A DNA stretch of 64,000 bases from Devosia litorisediminis (GTDB lineage Bacteria > Pseudomonadota > Alphaproteobacteria > Rhizobiales > Devosiaceae): NCBI RefSeq assembly GCF_018334155.1, contig NZ_JAGXTP010000001.1, positions 2,232,001 through 2,296,000 on the forward strand. Direction: 5' to 3'. The notes below the pieces were generated by a model, which saw only the letters and a program-made list of their open reading frames with translations, made no database searches and was not told the DNA's origin. Position numbers and translations under genes: made by a program. Shown here piece after piece: positions 26,042 to 34,892 of this stretch. Every line of letters begins with the position of its first letter. Position 1 is the stretch's first letter.

Positions 26042-27121
26042 ATGAGCATCGCCAGCGACATCGGCTCCAAGGGCCGTTCAGATGATAGACGCCAGAAGCT
26101 GTTTGCCGGGATCAATCGCGCATCGGCCTGGCTGGGCGCCCTAGGGCTGGGGTGGTTGACGCCACTGCTCAAGATCGCTGCGGGCGACAATCCGCGCGAA
26201 CAGATGGGCGAGCTGCGCGACAGTCTGGTGTTCCCGCTGATGGGCATTGTCATTTTTGGTTTGGCCTGGGCGGCACTGGCCCCGCAGGTGCAGACATCGC
26301 TGGGCGCCATTCCAGGGCCGGTGGAGGTCTGGGAGCAGGCCGGTGCGCTGTGGCAGGACCATGTCGACGAGCGTGAAAAAGAGGCCGCGTTCTATACCCG
26401 GCAGGACGACCGCAACGCCAAGCTGATCGCCGAGGGTCGCGAGGATGACGTCAAGTTCCGTGGCTTTACTGGCAAGCCGACCTTCATCGACCAGATTTTC
26501 ACGTCCCTGAAAACGGTCGGCCTTGGCTTTGCGATTGCCACGGTCATTGCCGTGCCGCTGGGTATCGCATCGGGGCTCAGCCGCCCCTTCAATGGAGCAC
26601 TCAATCCCCTGGTGCAATTGTTCAAGCCGGTTTCACCGCTGGCCTGGCTGCCCATCGTCACCATGATCGTTTCGGCAGTCTATGTGGACGTCAATGACGC
26701 CTTCCCCAAGGCGCTGATCATCTCGGCGGTGACTGTGACGCTGTGCTCGCTGTGGCCAACCCTGATCAACACGGCATTGGGTGTCGCCTCGATCGACAAG
26801 GATCTGATCAATGTCGGCAAGGTGCTGCAACTATCGACACCGACCACCATCGCCAAGCTGGTGCTGCCCTCGGCCATGCCGCTTATCTTCACCGGACTGC
26901 GCCTGTCACTGGGTGTGGGCTGGATGGTGCTGATCGCTGCTGAAATGCTGGCGCAGAACCCGGGACTGGGGAAATTCGTCTGGGATGAATTCCAGAACGG
27001 CTCCTCCAATTCGCTGGCCCGCATCATCGTGGCAGTGCTGACCATCGGCGTCATCGGCTTCATGCTCGACCGCGTGATGTTCACCCTGCAGACAGCCTTC
27101 ACCTTCTCGTCGAACCGCTAG
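26042..27121 (+). CDS. nrtB: Nitrate ABC transporter, permease NrtB
   Basis: 359 residues, about 70 more than a minimal NrtB. The C-terminal 210 residues are the BPD_transp_1 permease with the coupling motif in QLSTPTTIAKLVLPSAMP (EAA-like loop) and LSLGVGWMVLIAAEML. The N-terminal 150 residues carry one or two extra hydrophobic segments and a charged stretch (HVDEREKEAAFYTRQDDRN, residues ~107-125) between helix and permease core. The permease should form a homodimer with the double ATPase NrtC. Confidence 0.93.
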   Translation: MSIASDIGSKGRSDDRRQKLFAGINRASAWLGALGLGWLTPLLKIAAGDNPREQMGELRDSLVFPLMGIVIFGLAWAALAPQVQTSLGAIPGPVEVWEQAGALWQDHVDEREKEAAFYTRQDDRNAKLIAEGREDDVKFRGFTGKPTFIDQIFTSLKTVGLGFAIATVIAVPLGIASGLSRPFNGALNPLVQLFKPVSPLAWLPIVTMIVSAVYVDVNDAFPKALIISAVTVTLCSLWPTLINTALGVASIDKDLINVGKVLQLSTPTTIAKLVLPSAMPLIFTGLRLSLGVGWMVLIAAEMLAQNPGLGKFVWDEFQNGSSNSLARIIVAVLTIGVIGFMLDRVMFTLQTAFTFSSNR

Positions 27122-27130
27122 GAGGCGTTG

Positions 27131-28885
27131 ATGCCAGCCATTCTCGAACTGTCCGATGTGTGCAAGCACTATGGCGAAGGTGCCAAGCGCGCCGAAGTTC
27201 TTTCCGGCATCAATCTGAGCGTTGAAGAGGGCGAGTTTGTCGCCATTCTCGGCTTCTCGGGTGCGGGCAAGACGACGTTGATCTCCATGCTGGCGGGGCT
27301 GACAGAGCCCGATCGCGGCGGGATCATCTTCCGCAATCGCGAAATCAGCGGACCGAGCCCGGAGCGCGGCGTGGTGTTCCAGTCCTATTCGCTGATGCCC
27401 TGGCTATCGGTGGGCGGCAATGTGGATCTGGCCGTCAACGCCGTGCACAGGACCAAGAGCCGGGTCGAACGCCTGGCGCTGCGCAACCACTATATCAACA
27501 TGGTCGGTCTCGCCCACGCTGTGGACCGCCGCCCTGCCGAGTTGTCGGGGGGTATGCGCCAGCGCGTGGCCGTCGCCCGGGCACTGGCCATGCAGCCGGA
27601 AATCCTGCTGATGGACGAACCGCTCTCAGCACTCGATGCACTGACGCGCTCCAAGCTGCAGGACGAATTCGCGCTGATCTCGGAGGCCGAGAAAAAGACC
27701 ATCATCCTGATCACCAATGATGTGGATGAAGCCATCCTGCTGGCCGACCGGGTGATCCCGCTGACACCAGGACCGGCGGCAACGCTTGGGCCCGAATTTT
27801 CTGTCGGCATTGAACGTCCGCGTGACCGCGCCGCCCTGAATGGCGATGACCGGTTCATCACGCTACGTCGCGAGATCACCGAATACCTCATGGATGTGGG
27901 TGCTGGTCGCAATGCGTCGGGCGACCATGATGTGGCGCTGCCCAATGTGGTGCCGATCAGTCGCGGCAAGTCCCAGAAGCTGCCGGCGGCCTATGCCAAT
28001 GCCGCCGCATCGCCCACCGAAGCGGGCTATGTCGAGTTCTCTCAGGTCTCCAAGGTCTACCCCACGCCCAAAGGTCCGCTGACCGTGGTGGACGGCTTCG
28101 ACTTCAAGATGAACAAGGGCGAGTTCGTCACCCTGATCGGCCATTCGGGCTGCGGCAAGTCCACGGTGCTGTCGATGGTGGCGGGCCTGAACCCGATTTC
28201 CTCGGGCGGCGTCGTGCTGGACAATTCCGAGGTAGTCGGCGCCGGACCCGACCGCGCCGTGGTGTTCCAGGCACCTTCGCTCATGCCCTGGCTGACCGCC
28301 CGCGAAAACGTGGCACTGGGTGTGGACCGGGTTTACCCCAATGCCAGCGCTGCCGAGCGGCGCGACGTTGTCGAATACTATCTCAATCGCGTCGGGCTGG
28401 GCGACTCCATGCACCGTCAGGCCAGCGAGTTGTCCAATGGCATGAAGCAGCGCGTCGGCATTGCCCGCGCCTTCGCCCTGTCGCCCAAGCTGCTGCTGCT
28501 CGATGAGCCCTTCGGCATGCTCGACAGCATCACCCGCTGGGAGTTGCAGGATGTGCTGATGGATGTCTGGGCCAAAACCCAGGTGACCGCCATCTGCGTC
28601 ACCCATGATGTCGACGAGGCCATCCTGCTGGCCGACCGGGTCGTGATGATGTCGAACGGTCCCAATGCCCGGATTGGCAATGTGATGGATGTCGACCTGC
28701 CCCGACCGCGCTCGCGCAAGGCGCTGCTCGCCCACAAGGATTACTACGCCTATCGCGAGGAATTGCTGGGCTTCCTCGAGGCCTATGAAGGCGGTGCCAA
28801 TCCGGATCAGGAAACGCTCGATCGCATTCGCAACAAGCGCACGCAGCGCACCAGTTCGGGCCAGATGCCCCATTCGGCGGCCTGA
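27131..28885 (+). CDS. nrtC: Nitrate ABC transporter, ATPase with two ABC domains fused (NrtC/NrtD-like)
   Basis: 584 residues from ATG 27131, with AGGAGG upstream; TTG 27128 is in frame but unlikely. Domain 1 (residues ~5-235): Walker A GFSGAGKTTL, signature LSGGMRQRV, Walker B ILLMDEPLSALD. Domain 2 (residues ~300-540): GHSGCGKSTVL, LSNGMKQRV, LLLLDEPFGMLD. The domain 1 switch (H-loop) reads ITNDVDEA, with Asn for His, while domain 2 has the normal VTHDVDEA, so hydrolysis is probably asymmetric. Unlike cyanobacterial NrtC there is no NrtA-like C-terminal domain; two ATPase halves are fused instead. It overlaps nothing and nasA follows after 3 bases. Confidence 0.94.
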   Translation: MPAILELSDVCKHYGEGAKRAEVLSGINLSVEEGEFVAILGFSGAGKTTLISMLAGLTEPDRGGIIFRNREISGPSPERGVVFQSYSLMPWLSVGGNVDLAVNAVHRTKSRVERLALRNHYINMVGLAHAVDRRPAELSGGMRQRVAVARALAMQPEILLMDEPLSALDALTRSKLQDEFALISEAEKKTIILITNDVDEAILLADRVIPLTPGPAATLGPEFSVGIERPRDRAALNGDDRFITLRREITEYLMDVGAGRNASGDHDVALPNVVPISRGKSQKLPAAYANAAASPTEAGYVEFSQVSKVYPTPKGPLTVVDGFDFKMNKGEFVTLIGHSGCGKSTVLSMVAGLNPISSGGVVLDNSEVVGAGPDRAVVFQAPSLMPWLTARENVALGVDRVYPNASAAERRDVVEYYLNRVGLGDSMHRQASELSNGMKQRVGIARAFALSPKLLLLDEPFGMLDSITRWELQDVLMDVWAKTQVTAICVTHDVDEAILLADRVVMMSNGPNARIGNVMDVDLPRPRSRKALLAHKDYYAYREELLGFLEAYEGGANPDQETLDRIRNKRTQRTSSGQMPHSAA

Positions 28886-28888
28886 GCC

Positions 28889-31528
28889 ATGACCCTGTCT
28901 GTTGCCAGCACCACCACCCGCACCACCTGCCCCTATTGCGGGGTCGGCTGTGGGGTGCTGGCAACCCCACAGGCTGATGGCAGCGTGGCCATCGCCGGTG
29001 ATCCCGATCACCCGGCCAATTTCGGCCGGTTGTGTTCCAAGGGGTCGGCGCTGGGTGAGACGCTGTCGCTGGATGGACGCCTGCTCTATCCAGAAAGTGA
29101 TGGCGCCAGAGTCACTTGGGACGAAGCGCTGGAGCGGGTTGCCAGCACCTTCAAGCGAGCCATTACCGAATTCGGACCCAATTCGGTGGCGTTTTATGGC
29201 TCTGGTCAGCTGCTGACCGAAGACTATTACGTGGCCAACAAGCTGATGAAGGGCTTCATCGGCAGCGGCAATATGGACACCAATTCGCGGCTGTGCATGG
29301 CCTCCTCGGTCGCCGGCCACAAGCGCGCCTTCGGCTCAGACACCGTGCCGGGGAATTACGAGGATCTCGAGTTGGCCGACCTGATTGTGCTGGTGGGGTC
29401 CAATCTGGGCTGGTGCCACCCAGTGCTGTATCAGCGCATCGTCAAGGCCAAGGCCGAGCGCCCCGATATGCGGATTGTGCTGATCGACCCGCGCCGCACG
29501 GTCAGCGCCGATATTGCCGATCTGCACCTGCCTTTGCAGTCGGATGGCGACGCCGCCCTGTTTGTCGGCCTGCTTGCCCATCTGGCCAATGCTGGCGTCA
29601 CGGCGCCCGGTTTCATCGCCGACCACACCAGCGGCGTCGACGCGGCCTTGCTGGTGGCCGAGGACTGGACTGTCGCGCGGGTTGCCACGGCCACCGGGGT
29701 GCCTGAACACGCCATTGCTCTGTTCTACGACTGGTTCGCGCGGACCGAGAAGACCGTCACGGTCTATTCGCAGGGTGTCAATCAGTCGGCGGCTGGCACC
29801 GACAAGGTCAATGCCATCGTCAATTGCCATCTGCTGACCGGTCGTATTGGCCGACCCGGCATGGGCCCCTTCTCGGTCACGGGTCAGCCCAATGCCATGG
29901 GTGGTCGCGAAGTGGGTGGACTGGCCAATACGCTGGCCGCCCATATGGATTTCAGCCCGGACGCGATTGACCGCGTCGGCCGGTTCTGGCGCAGCGACAG
30001 CATTGCAACCGAGCCTGGGCTCAAGGCCGTCGACCTGTTCGCTGCCATGGGGCGCGGGGAGATCAAGGCGATCTGGATCATGGCAACCAATCCGGTGGAT
30101 TCCATGCCCGAAGCGGACATGGTCAAAGCAGCTCTGGCCGCCTGCCCCTTCGTTGTGGTCTCCGACATGTCGGCGCGTACCGATACCGGCGTCACGGCCC
30201 ATGTTCGCCTGCCCGCAGCGGGTTGGGGCGAAAAGGATGGCACAGTCACCAATTCGGAACGCCGCATCTCACGCCAGCGCCCCTTCCTCGCCCTGCCCGG
30301 CGAGGCCCGCCCCGACTGGTGGATCGTCAGCGAGGTGGCTAGGCGGATGGGGTTTGGCGATGCCTTTGGCTATGCCAGCCCAGCCGATATTTTTGCCGAG
30401 CACTCAGCCCTGACCGGCTTTGAAAATGATGGCAGCCGCGATCTTGATCTGTCCGGTCTGATCGAGGCCGATTATGCCAGTCTGGCGCCGACACAATGGC
30501 CTGTGCGGCGGGCGTCACGCGCCCGCATGTTTGGTGATGGCCGGTTCTTTACGCCAGACCGGAAGGCGCGCTTTGTGCCCGTCCTGCCGCCACCGCCCTT
30601 CGCCCCGGCCCCGGGCCGCTTCATATTCAATACCGGGCGGGTCCGGGATCACTGGCACACCATGACTCGCACCGGCAAAACCCCGCGCCTGTCTGCGCAC
30701 TACGCCGAACCGTTTGTCGAAATCCACCCCGCTGACGCCGACCGGCTCAACATCGCCCGGGCCAGTCTGGTGCGCCTGTCCAATCGGCACGGTAGCGTCG
30801 TCGTGCGCGCATTGGTGACCGACCGGCAGCGGCGTGGCCATTTGTTTAGCCCTATGCACTGGACCGATCAATTTGCCTCCAATGGCAGGATCGATGCGCT
30901 GGTCACGGCCAAGGTCGATCCATTCTCGTCCCAGCCTGCCCTGAAGATGGCCGAGGTCGAGGCCGAACCGGTCAATGCCGCGCTGTTCGGCTTCTTTGTG
31001 TCGGCTCAGCGTCCTGCGCTGGACAGCGCCTATTGGGCCGTGGCGGAGGCTGTCGGCGGGATGCGGGGCGAGCTGGCCTGGTTCGAGCAACCCGCCGATT
31101 GGGATCACTGGCTACGATCTGCCTTTGCGCTGCCGCAAGCCGCGCGCATCCATTCGATGCTCGATAGTGGCTCGGGTCGTCGAAGTTTTGTCGTGCTCGA
31201 ACAGGGGCAGCTCGTCGTGGCGCTCTACACCGCCCCCGAGCCGGTTGCCGTGTCGCGGCAATGGGCAGTGGGTCTTTTGTCAGCCCAGGGGTTGAGCGCC
31301 TCAACGGTCCTTGCAGGCCGACCAGGCGCCGACATGCCCGATAGCGGGGCCATTGTCTGCTCGTGTTTTTCGGTGGGGGTCAACACCATTACCGCCGCGG
31401 TCACCGCTCAGGGCTGCAGCACCGTCGAGGCTGTCGGCGCATGCACCAAGGCTGGCACCAATTGCGGCTCCTGCCGCGCTGAAATCAGGGGGATCATCGA
31501 TGCGCATCGTCTCGCAGCAGCCGAATAG
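28889..31528 (+). CDS. nasA: Assimilatory nitrate reductase catalytic subunit (Mo-bis-MGD, with C-terminal BFD [2Fe-2S] domain)
   Basis: 879 residues. The N-terminal [4Fe-4S] motif is CPYCGVGCG (Cys14, 17, 21) plus Cys in GRLCSKGSAL. Molybdopterin oxidoreductase domain follows, with TNSRLCMASSVAGHKRAFG and the molydop-binding domain at ~590-710. The last 60 residues are a BFD-like [2Fe-2S] domain (IVCSCFSVG and GTNCGSCRAEI), as in the Klebsiella NasA type. There is no signal peptide, so the enzyme is cytoplasmic and reduces nitrate to nitrite with electrons from NAD(P)H via a partner or ferredoxin; no separate electron-transfer subunit gene is present. Gene naming varies (nasA, nasC, narB). 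Confidence 0.95.
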   Translation: MTLSVASTTTRTTCPYCGVGCGVLATPQADGSVAIAGDPDHPANFGRLCSKGSALGETLSLDGRLLYPESDGARVTWDEALERVASTFKRAITEFGPNSVAFYGSGQLLTEDYYVANKLMKGFIGSGNMDTNSRLCMASSVAGHKRAFGSDTVPGNYEDLELADLIVLVGSNLGWCHPVLYQRIVKAKAERPDMRIVLIDPRRTVSADIADLHLPLQSDGDAALFVGLLAHLANAGVTAPGFIADHTSGVDAALLVAEDWTVARVATATGVPEHAIALFYDWFARTEKTVTVYSQGVNQSAAGTDKVNAIVNCHLLTGRIGRPGMGPFSVTGQPNAMGGREVGGLANTLAAHMDFSPDAIDRVGRFWRSDSIATEPGLKAVDLFAAMGRGEIKAIWIMATNPVDSMPEADMVKAALAACPFVVVSDMSARTDTGVTAHVRLPAAGWGEKDGTVTNSERRISRQRPFLALPGEARPDWWIVSEVARRMGFGDAFGYASPADIFAEHSALTGFENDGSRDLDLSGLIEADYASLAPTQWPVRRASRARMFGDGRFFTPDRKARFVPVLPPPPFAPAPGRFIFNTGRVRDHWHTMTRTGKTPRLSAHYAEPFVEIHPADADRLNIARASLVRLSNRHGSVVVRALVTDRQRRGHLFSPMHWTDQFASNGRIDALVTAKVDPFSSQPALKMAEVEAEPVNAALFGFFVSAQRPALDSAYWAVAEAVGGMRGELAWFEQPADWDHWLRSAFALPQAARIHSMLDSGSGRRSFVVLEQGQLVVALYTAPEPVAVSRQWAVGLLSAQGLSASTVLAGRPGADMPDSGAIVCSCFSVGVNTITAAVTAQGCSTVEAVGACTKAGTNCGSCRAEIRGIIDAHRLAAAE

Positions 31529-32936
31529 GGCACGTATTGCGCCACTGGCCGTATTGCCGGTCTTCTTCGACCTGATCGACAAACGGGTGATCGCCATTGG
31601 CGGGTCGGAGCCAGCAAGCTGGAAAATCGAACTGCTGGCTGCCGCTGGCGCCCATGTGCAGGTGCTGGCGCCTGTGGAGAGCTGGTGCGATGAGCTGGTG
31701 GCACTGGCCGAGACCAGCCGCACAGCCGGCACGATCAGCCTCGTTGATTGCCACTGGGCCCCTTCAGATATGTCCGGCGCCGCGCTCGCGGTCGCCGACA
31801 TCGAGGACGATGCCGAAGCCGCTGCCTTTGTTGAGGCGGCACAGCGCCAGGGTGTTCCTTACAATGTCATCGACCGCCCGGCATATTGCCAGTTCCAGTT
31901 TGGCTCGATCGTCAATCGCTCGCCGGTGGTGGTGGGCATTTCCACGGCAGGTGCAGCCCCCATTCTGGGGCAGGCCGTGCGTCGCCGCATCGAAACGCTG
32001 CTGCCTGCCACACTGACCGACTGGGCGCAGTTGGCGCAACGCGTACGCGGTGCCGTCATGGCACGGCTTGAAGCAGGCCCTAAGCGCCGCGCCTTCTGGG
32101 AGCGACTGGCCGAGCGGGCCTTTGGCGACACCCCGCCTACAGCTGCCGATGGCGATATTGAACGTAACAATGCCAATCCAATCCCTGGTCGTGTCACGCT
32201 GGTCGGCGCCGGCCCCGGCGATGCGGACCTGTTGACGATCAAGGCCGTCCGCGCGCTGCAATCGGCCGATGTTATCCTGTTTGACGATCTGGTGTCCGCC
32301 GAAGTGCTTGAACTGGCACGCCGCGAGGCCAAGCGCATGTTGGTGGGCAAGCGCGCTGCGCGCGAAAGCTGCAAGCAGGAAGACATCAACGCAATGATGC
32401 TGGGTCTGGCGCAACAGGGCATGCATGTGGTGCGGCTGAAATCGGGAGATCCGATGATCTTCGGCCGCGCCGGTGAAGAGATAGAAATGCTGGAGCGCCA
32501 CGGTATCGCGGTCTCGGTTGTTCCCGGCATCACGGCCGCGCTGGCACTGGCCAGTCGCCTCGGGCTATCGCTGACCCACCGCGATCATGCGCAATCGGTG
32601 CACTTCGTCACCGGCCATTCACGTCAGGGCGTATTGCCCGACACACTGAACTGGAGGGCGTTGTCTGATCCGGCTACCACCAGCGTCTACTATATGAGCC
32701 GCCGCACCCTGCCCCAGATTGTCGCCCAGCTACAGGCCCAAGGCATGAGCCTGAGCACGCCAGCGATCATCGCTGGCAATGTGGGTCGGGCCGATGAGCA
32801 GGTCTGGCGTGGCACCATTGGTGAAGCGATTGCCGCTGTCACCGCCTTCCCACTATCCGCGCCCACGATCTTTGCTGTGGGCAACGCACTGCAGATGCGC
32901 GCGGTCGCGAACCCGGCTCTGGCGGTGAGTGCCTGA
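31500..32936 (+). CDS. cysG: Siroheme synthase (multifunctional CysG)
   Basis: 478 residues from ATG 31500, overlapping the nasA end by 29 bases. Residues ~15-215 are the precorrin-2 dehydrogenase/ferrochelatase part (FFDLIDKRVIAIGG; note IGGSEPASWK in place of the usual GGG-x-VA-x-RK). Residues ~220-478 are uroporphyrinogen-III C-methyltransferase (VTLVGAGPGDADLLTIKA, then VRLKSGDPMIFGRAGEE). It makes siroheme for nitrite and sulfite reductases. Its place at the end of the nitrate operon shows it supplies an assimilatory nitrite reductase, yet no nitrite reductase gene is in the window. Confidence 0.95.
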   Translation: MRIVSQQPNRARIAPLAVLPVFFDLIDKRVIAIGGSEPASWKIELLAAAGAHVQVLAPVESWCDELVALAETSRTAGTISLVDCHWAPSDMSGAALAVADIEDDAEAAAFVEAAQRQGVPYNVIDRPAYCQFQFGSIVNRSPVVVGISTAGAAPILGQAVRRRIETLLPATLTDWAQLAQRVRGAVMARLEAGPKRRAFWERLAERAFGDTPPTAADGDIERNNANPIPGRVTLVGAGPGDADLLTIKAVRALQSADVILFDDLVSAEVLELARREAKRMLVGKRAARESCKQEDINAMMLGLAQQGMHVVRLKSGDPMIFGRAGEEIEMLERHGIAVSVVPGITAALALASRLGLSLTHRDHAQSVHFVTGHSRQGVLPDTLNWRALSDPATTSVYYMSRRTLPQIVAQLQAQGMSLSTPAIIAGNVGRADEQVWRGTIGEAIAAVTAFPLSAPTIFAVGNALQMRAVANPALAVSA

Positions 32937-33007
32937 CACGCAGACAGAACCGGTGTGACCTCGGCTCGTGTCTGGTTTTGCCGAAAGGGCGTCCCCCGTC
33001 CTTCGGC

Positions 33008-33032
33008 GGTCCCCGGATAGCATCCGGGGACC
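33008..33032. repeat. Perfect 10-bp-arm palindrome between convergent operons
   Basis: GGTCCCCGGA (33008-33017) and TCCGGGGACC (33023-33032) with a 5-base loop TAGCA lie between cysG and the convergent urocanase-like gene. A second stem, GCCGAA / TTCGGC, precedes it at 32980-33007. No T tract follows on either strand, so it is more like a palindromic intergenic unit than a classic terminator, though it could slow polymerase from both sides. Confidence 0.6.
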
Positions 33033-33092
33033 ACTCTCAAACCGGCTTTGTGCCCGTCTGCGCATCCCTCGAGGATGCCTTACAGTTCGGGA

Positions 33093-34757
33093 TTAATTAC
33101 CCAGCGGGATATGCCCAATACCCTTGAGAGCGATCTCATCGAGGCTCTCATCATAGCCCGCATCGGCATAGCGCATGACGCCGAGCGCGGTGTCATTGGT
33201 CAGCGCATGGTCGAGCCGTTCATCACCACCGGGCGTACCGTCCGCGATCACCGTGACCCCGGCCGAAGTCATGTAGCCGGCATAGCCACCACCGCCGGAA
33301 TGGACGACGACGAGATCGGCCATGGAGGAGCAGAGCAGCATGGCGTCAAGCAGCGGCCAGTCGGCGATGGCGTCCGAACCGTCCTGCATGTTCTCGGTCA
33401 TGATATTGGGGTGGGCCATGGCCCCGGCATCGAGGTGATCGCGGCTGAAGGCGATCGGACCGGCCAATGTACCGTCGGCCACCATGGTGTTGACGGCCCG
33501 GGCCAGATCGGTGCGCTCACCATGGCCGAGCCAGGCGATGCGGGCGGGGAGACCTTCGAACGGAACATGTTCGCGGGCCAGCGCGATCCAGTTGGTGACG
33601 ATCCTGTTGTCGGGGAACATTTCGAGCAGTTTGTCGTCAATCTTGGCGATATCGGCGGGGTCGCCTGACAAGGCCATCCAGCGGAATGGGCCGATGGCAC
33701 GGGCGAACAGCGGGCGCAGATAGGCTTCGGTGAAAATCTTGATGTCGAAGGCATTCTCGACCCCGCCCGCTTTGGCGTGGGTGCGGATCAGATTGCCATT
33801 GTCGAATACCTCGGCCCCAGCCTGCTGGAAAGCCAGCATGGCGCGGACGTGATCGACGATGGAGGCCTGACTGGCCGCCATCAACTGGCCGGGCCCTTCG
33901 ACGCGCAGGCGTTTGACCTCGGCCATGCTCATGCCCTTGGGGACATAGCCATAGACCAGATCGTGGGCGGAGGTCTGGTCGGTGACGATATCGGGGACGA
34001 TGCCGCGGCGGGCGATTTCGGGGTAGATTTCGGCGGCATTGCCGACCAGACCAATCGAGGTGGCGCGCTTTTCGGCAACGGCCTTGTCGATCATTGCCAG
34101 CGCCGTATCGAGGTCGGGCGCGATGGCTTCGAGATAGCCGATTTCCTGGCGCTTGGCCGCCCGGTCGGCGTCGACATCAACGCAGAGGATCGCCGCGCCC
34201 GCCATGCGACCGGCCAAAGGCTGGGCGCCGCCCATGCCGCCCAGGCCAGCGGTCAGGATGAAGCGGCCGGCGAGCGTGCCACCGAAGCGGTTTTCGGCGA
34301 TGCGCATGAAAATCTCGTAGGTGCCCTGAATGACGCCCTGACTGCCGATATATTGCCAGGCGCCTGCCGTCAGACCGCCCCAGCAGATCAGGCCCTTCTG
34401 CTCGAGTTCGTAGAACACTTCGGCCCTGGCCCATTGCCCGACAATGTTGCAATTGGCCATGATGACCAGCGGCGCCTTGGCGTGGGTCTTGAGCAGGCCA
34501 ATGGGTTTGCCGGACTGGATGATCAGGGTCTGATCTTCGTCCATTTCCAGCAGCGTCTTGACGATGGTCTTGTGGCTGGCCCAGTTGCGGGCGGCCTTGC
34601 CCAGCGCCGCATAGACAATCAGCTCATCGGGGTTTTCGCCGACGCTGAGCACGTTCTCCAGCAGCCGCAGCAGCGCTTCCTGACGCCAGCCTTTGGCGCG
34701 CAGTTCAGGACCGCCGGGGATGGGAAAGTCTGGATGGCGTGGGTTTGGTGTGGGCAT
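33093..34757 (-). CDS. Urocanase-family hydratase, probably thiourocanate hydratase
   Basis: 554 residues from ATG 34757, the family length. The NAD+-binding LTAGLGGMGGAQPLAG, TDQTSAHDLVYGYVPKG and GPFRWMALSGDP motifs show the urocanase fold. However, the segment that in HutU reads RICWVG (active-site Cys410 of P. putida) is RIAWLG here (Ala408, codon 33534-33536), and the HutU block HHGGGVGMGFSQHSG is HSGGGGYAGYMTSAG. Urocanases hydrate urocanate to imidazolonepropionate; the relative in ergothioneine degradation hydrates thiourocanate to a thiohydantoin propionate. Last gene of a nine-gene operon with an MIO-less lyase, DUF917 and two hydrolases and without hutI, hutF or hutG, so I favour thiourocanate. 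Plain HutU remains possible. Confidence 0.8.
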   Translation of the reverse strand: MPTPNPRHPDFPIPGGPELRAKGWRQEALLRLLENVLSVGENPDELIVYAALGKAARNWASHKTIVKTLLEMDEDQTLIIQSGKPIGLLKTHAKAPLVIMANCNIVGQWARAEVFYELEQKGLICWGGLTAGAWQYIGSQGVIQGTYEIFMRIAENRFGGTLAGRFILTAGLGGMGGAQPLAGRMAGAAILCVDVDADRAAKRQEIGYLEAIAPDLDTALAMIDKAVAEKRATSIGLVGNAAEIYPEIARRGIVPDIVTDQTSAHDLVYGYVPKGMSMAEVKRLRVEGPGQLMAASQASIVDHVRAMLAFQQAGAEVFDNGNLIRTHAKAGGVENAFDIKIFTEAYLRPLFARAIGPFRWMALSGDPADIAKIDDKLLEMFPDNRIVTNWIALAREHVPFEGLPARIAWLGHGERTDLARAVNTMVADGTLAGPIAFSRDHLDAGAMAHPNIMTENMQDGSDAIADWPLLDAMLLCSSMADLVVVHSGGGGYAGYMTSAGVTVIADGTPGGDERLDHALTNDTALGVMRYADAGYDESLDEIALKGIGHIPLGN

Positions 34758-34791
34758 TTCTTGGTCTTTCGTCTGAACCTGCAAAAAACTC

Positions 34792-34882
34792 GGTGTCATT
34801 CCGGCGCAGGCCCGAATCCATCCCGAAGATCATGGGCGCGGCAGCATCTCGGGATGGACCCCGGCCTGCGCAGGGTGACACC
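34792..34882. repeat. 91-bp imperfect palindromic intergenic element
   Basis: Outer arms GGTGTCA (34792-34798) and TGACACC (34876-34882) flank GGCGCAGGCC / GGCCTGCGC and ATCCATCCCGA / TCGGGATGGA. The whole can fold into one long hairpin. It resembles the 'cattccggcgcaggcc' intergenic repeats common in Rhizobiales genomes (from memory). It lies between the DUF917 and urocanase-like genes inside one operon, where it may lower expression of the last gene. Confidence 0.7.
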
Positions 34883-34892
34883 GTAAATGGGA

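Noticed and set aside
27863..29320. 485-codon minus-strand frame opposite nrtC and nasA
   Set aside because: Antisense to conserved ABC and molybdoenzyme sequence; a shadow of codon bias.
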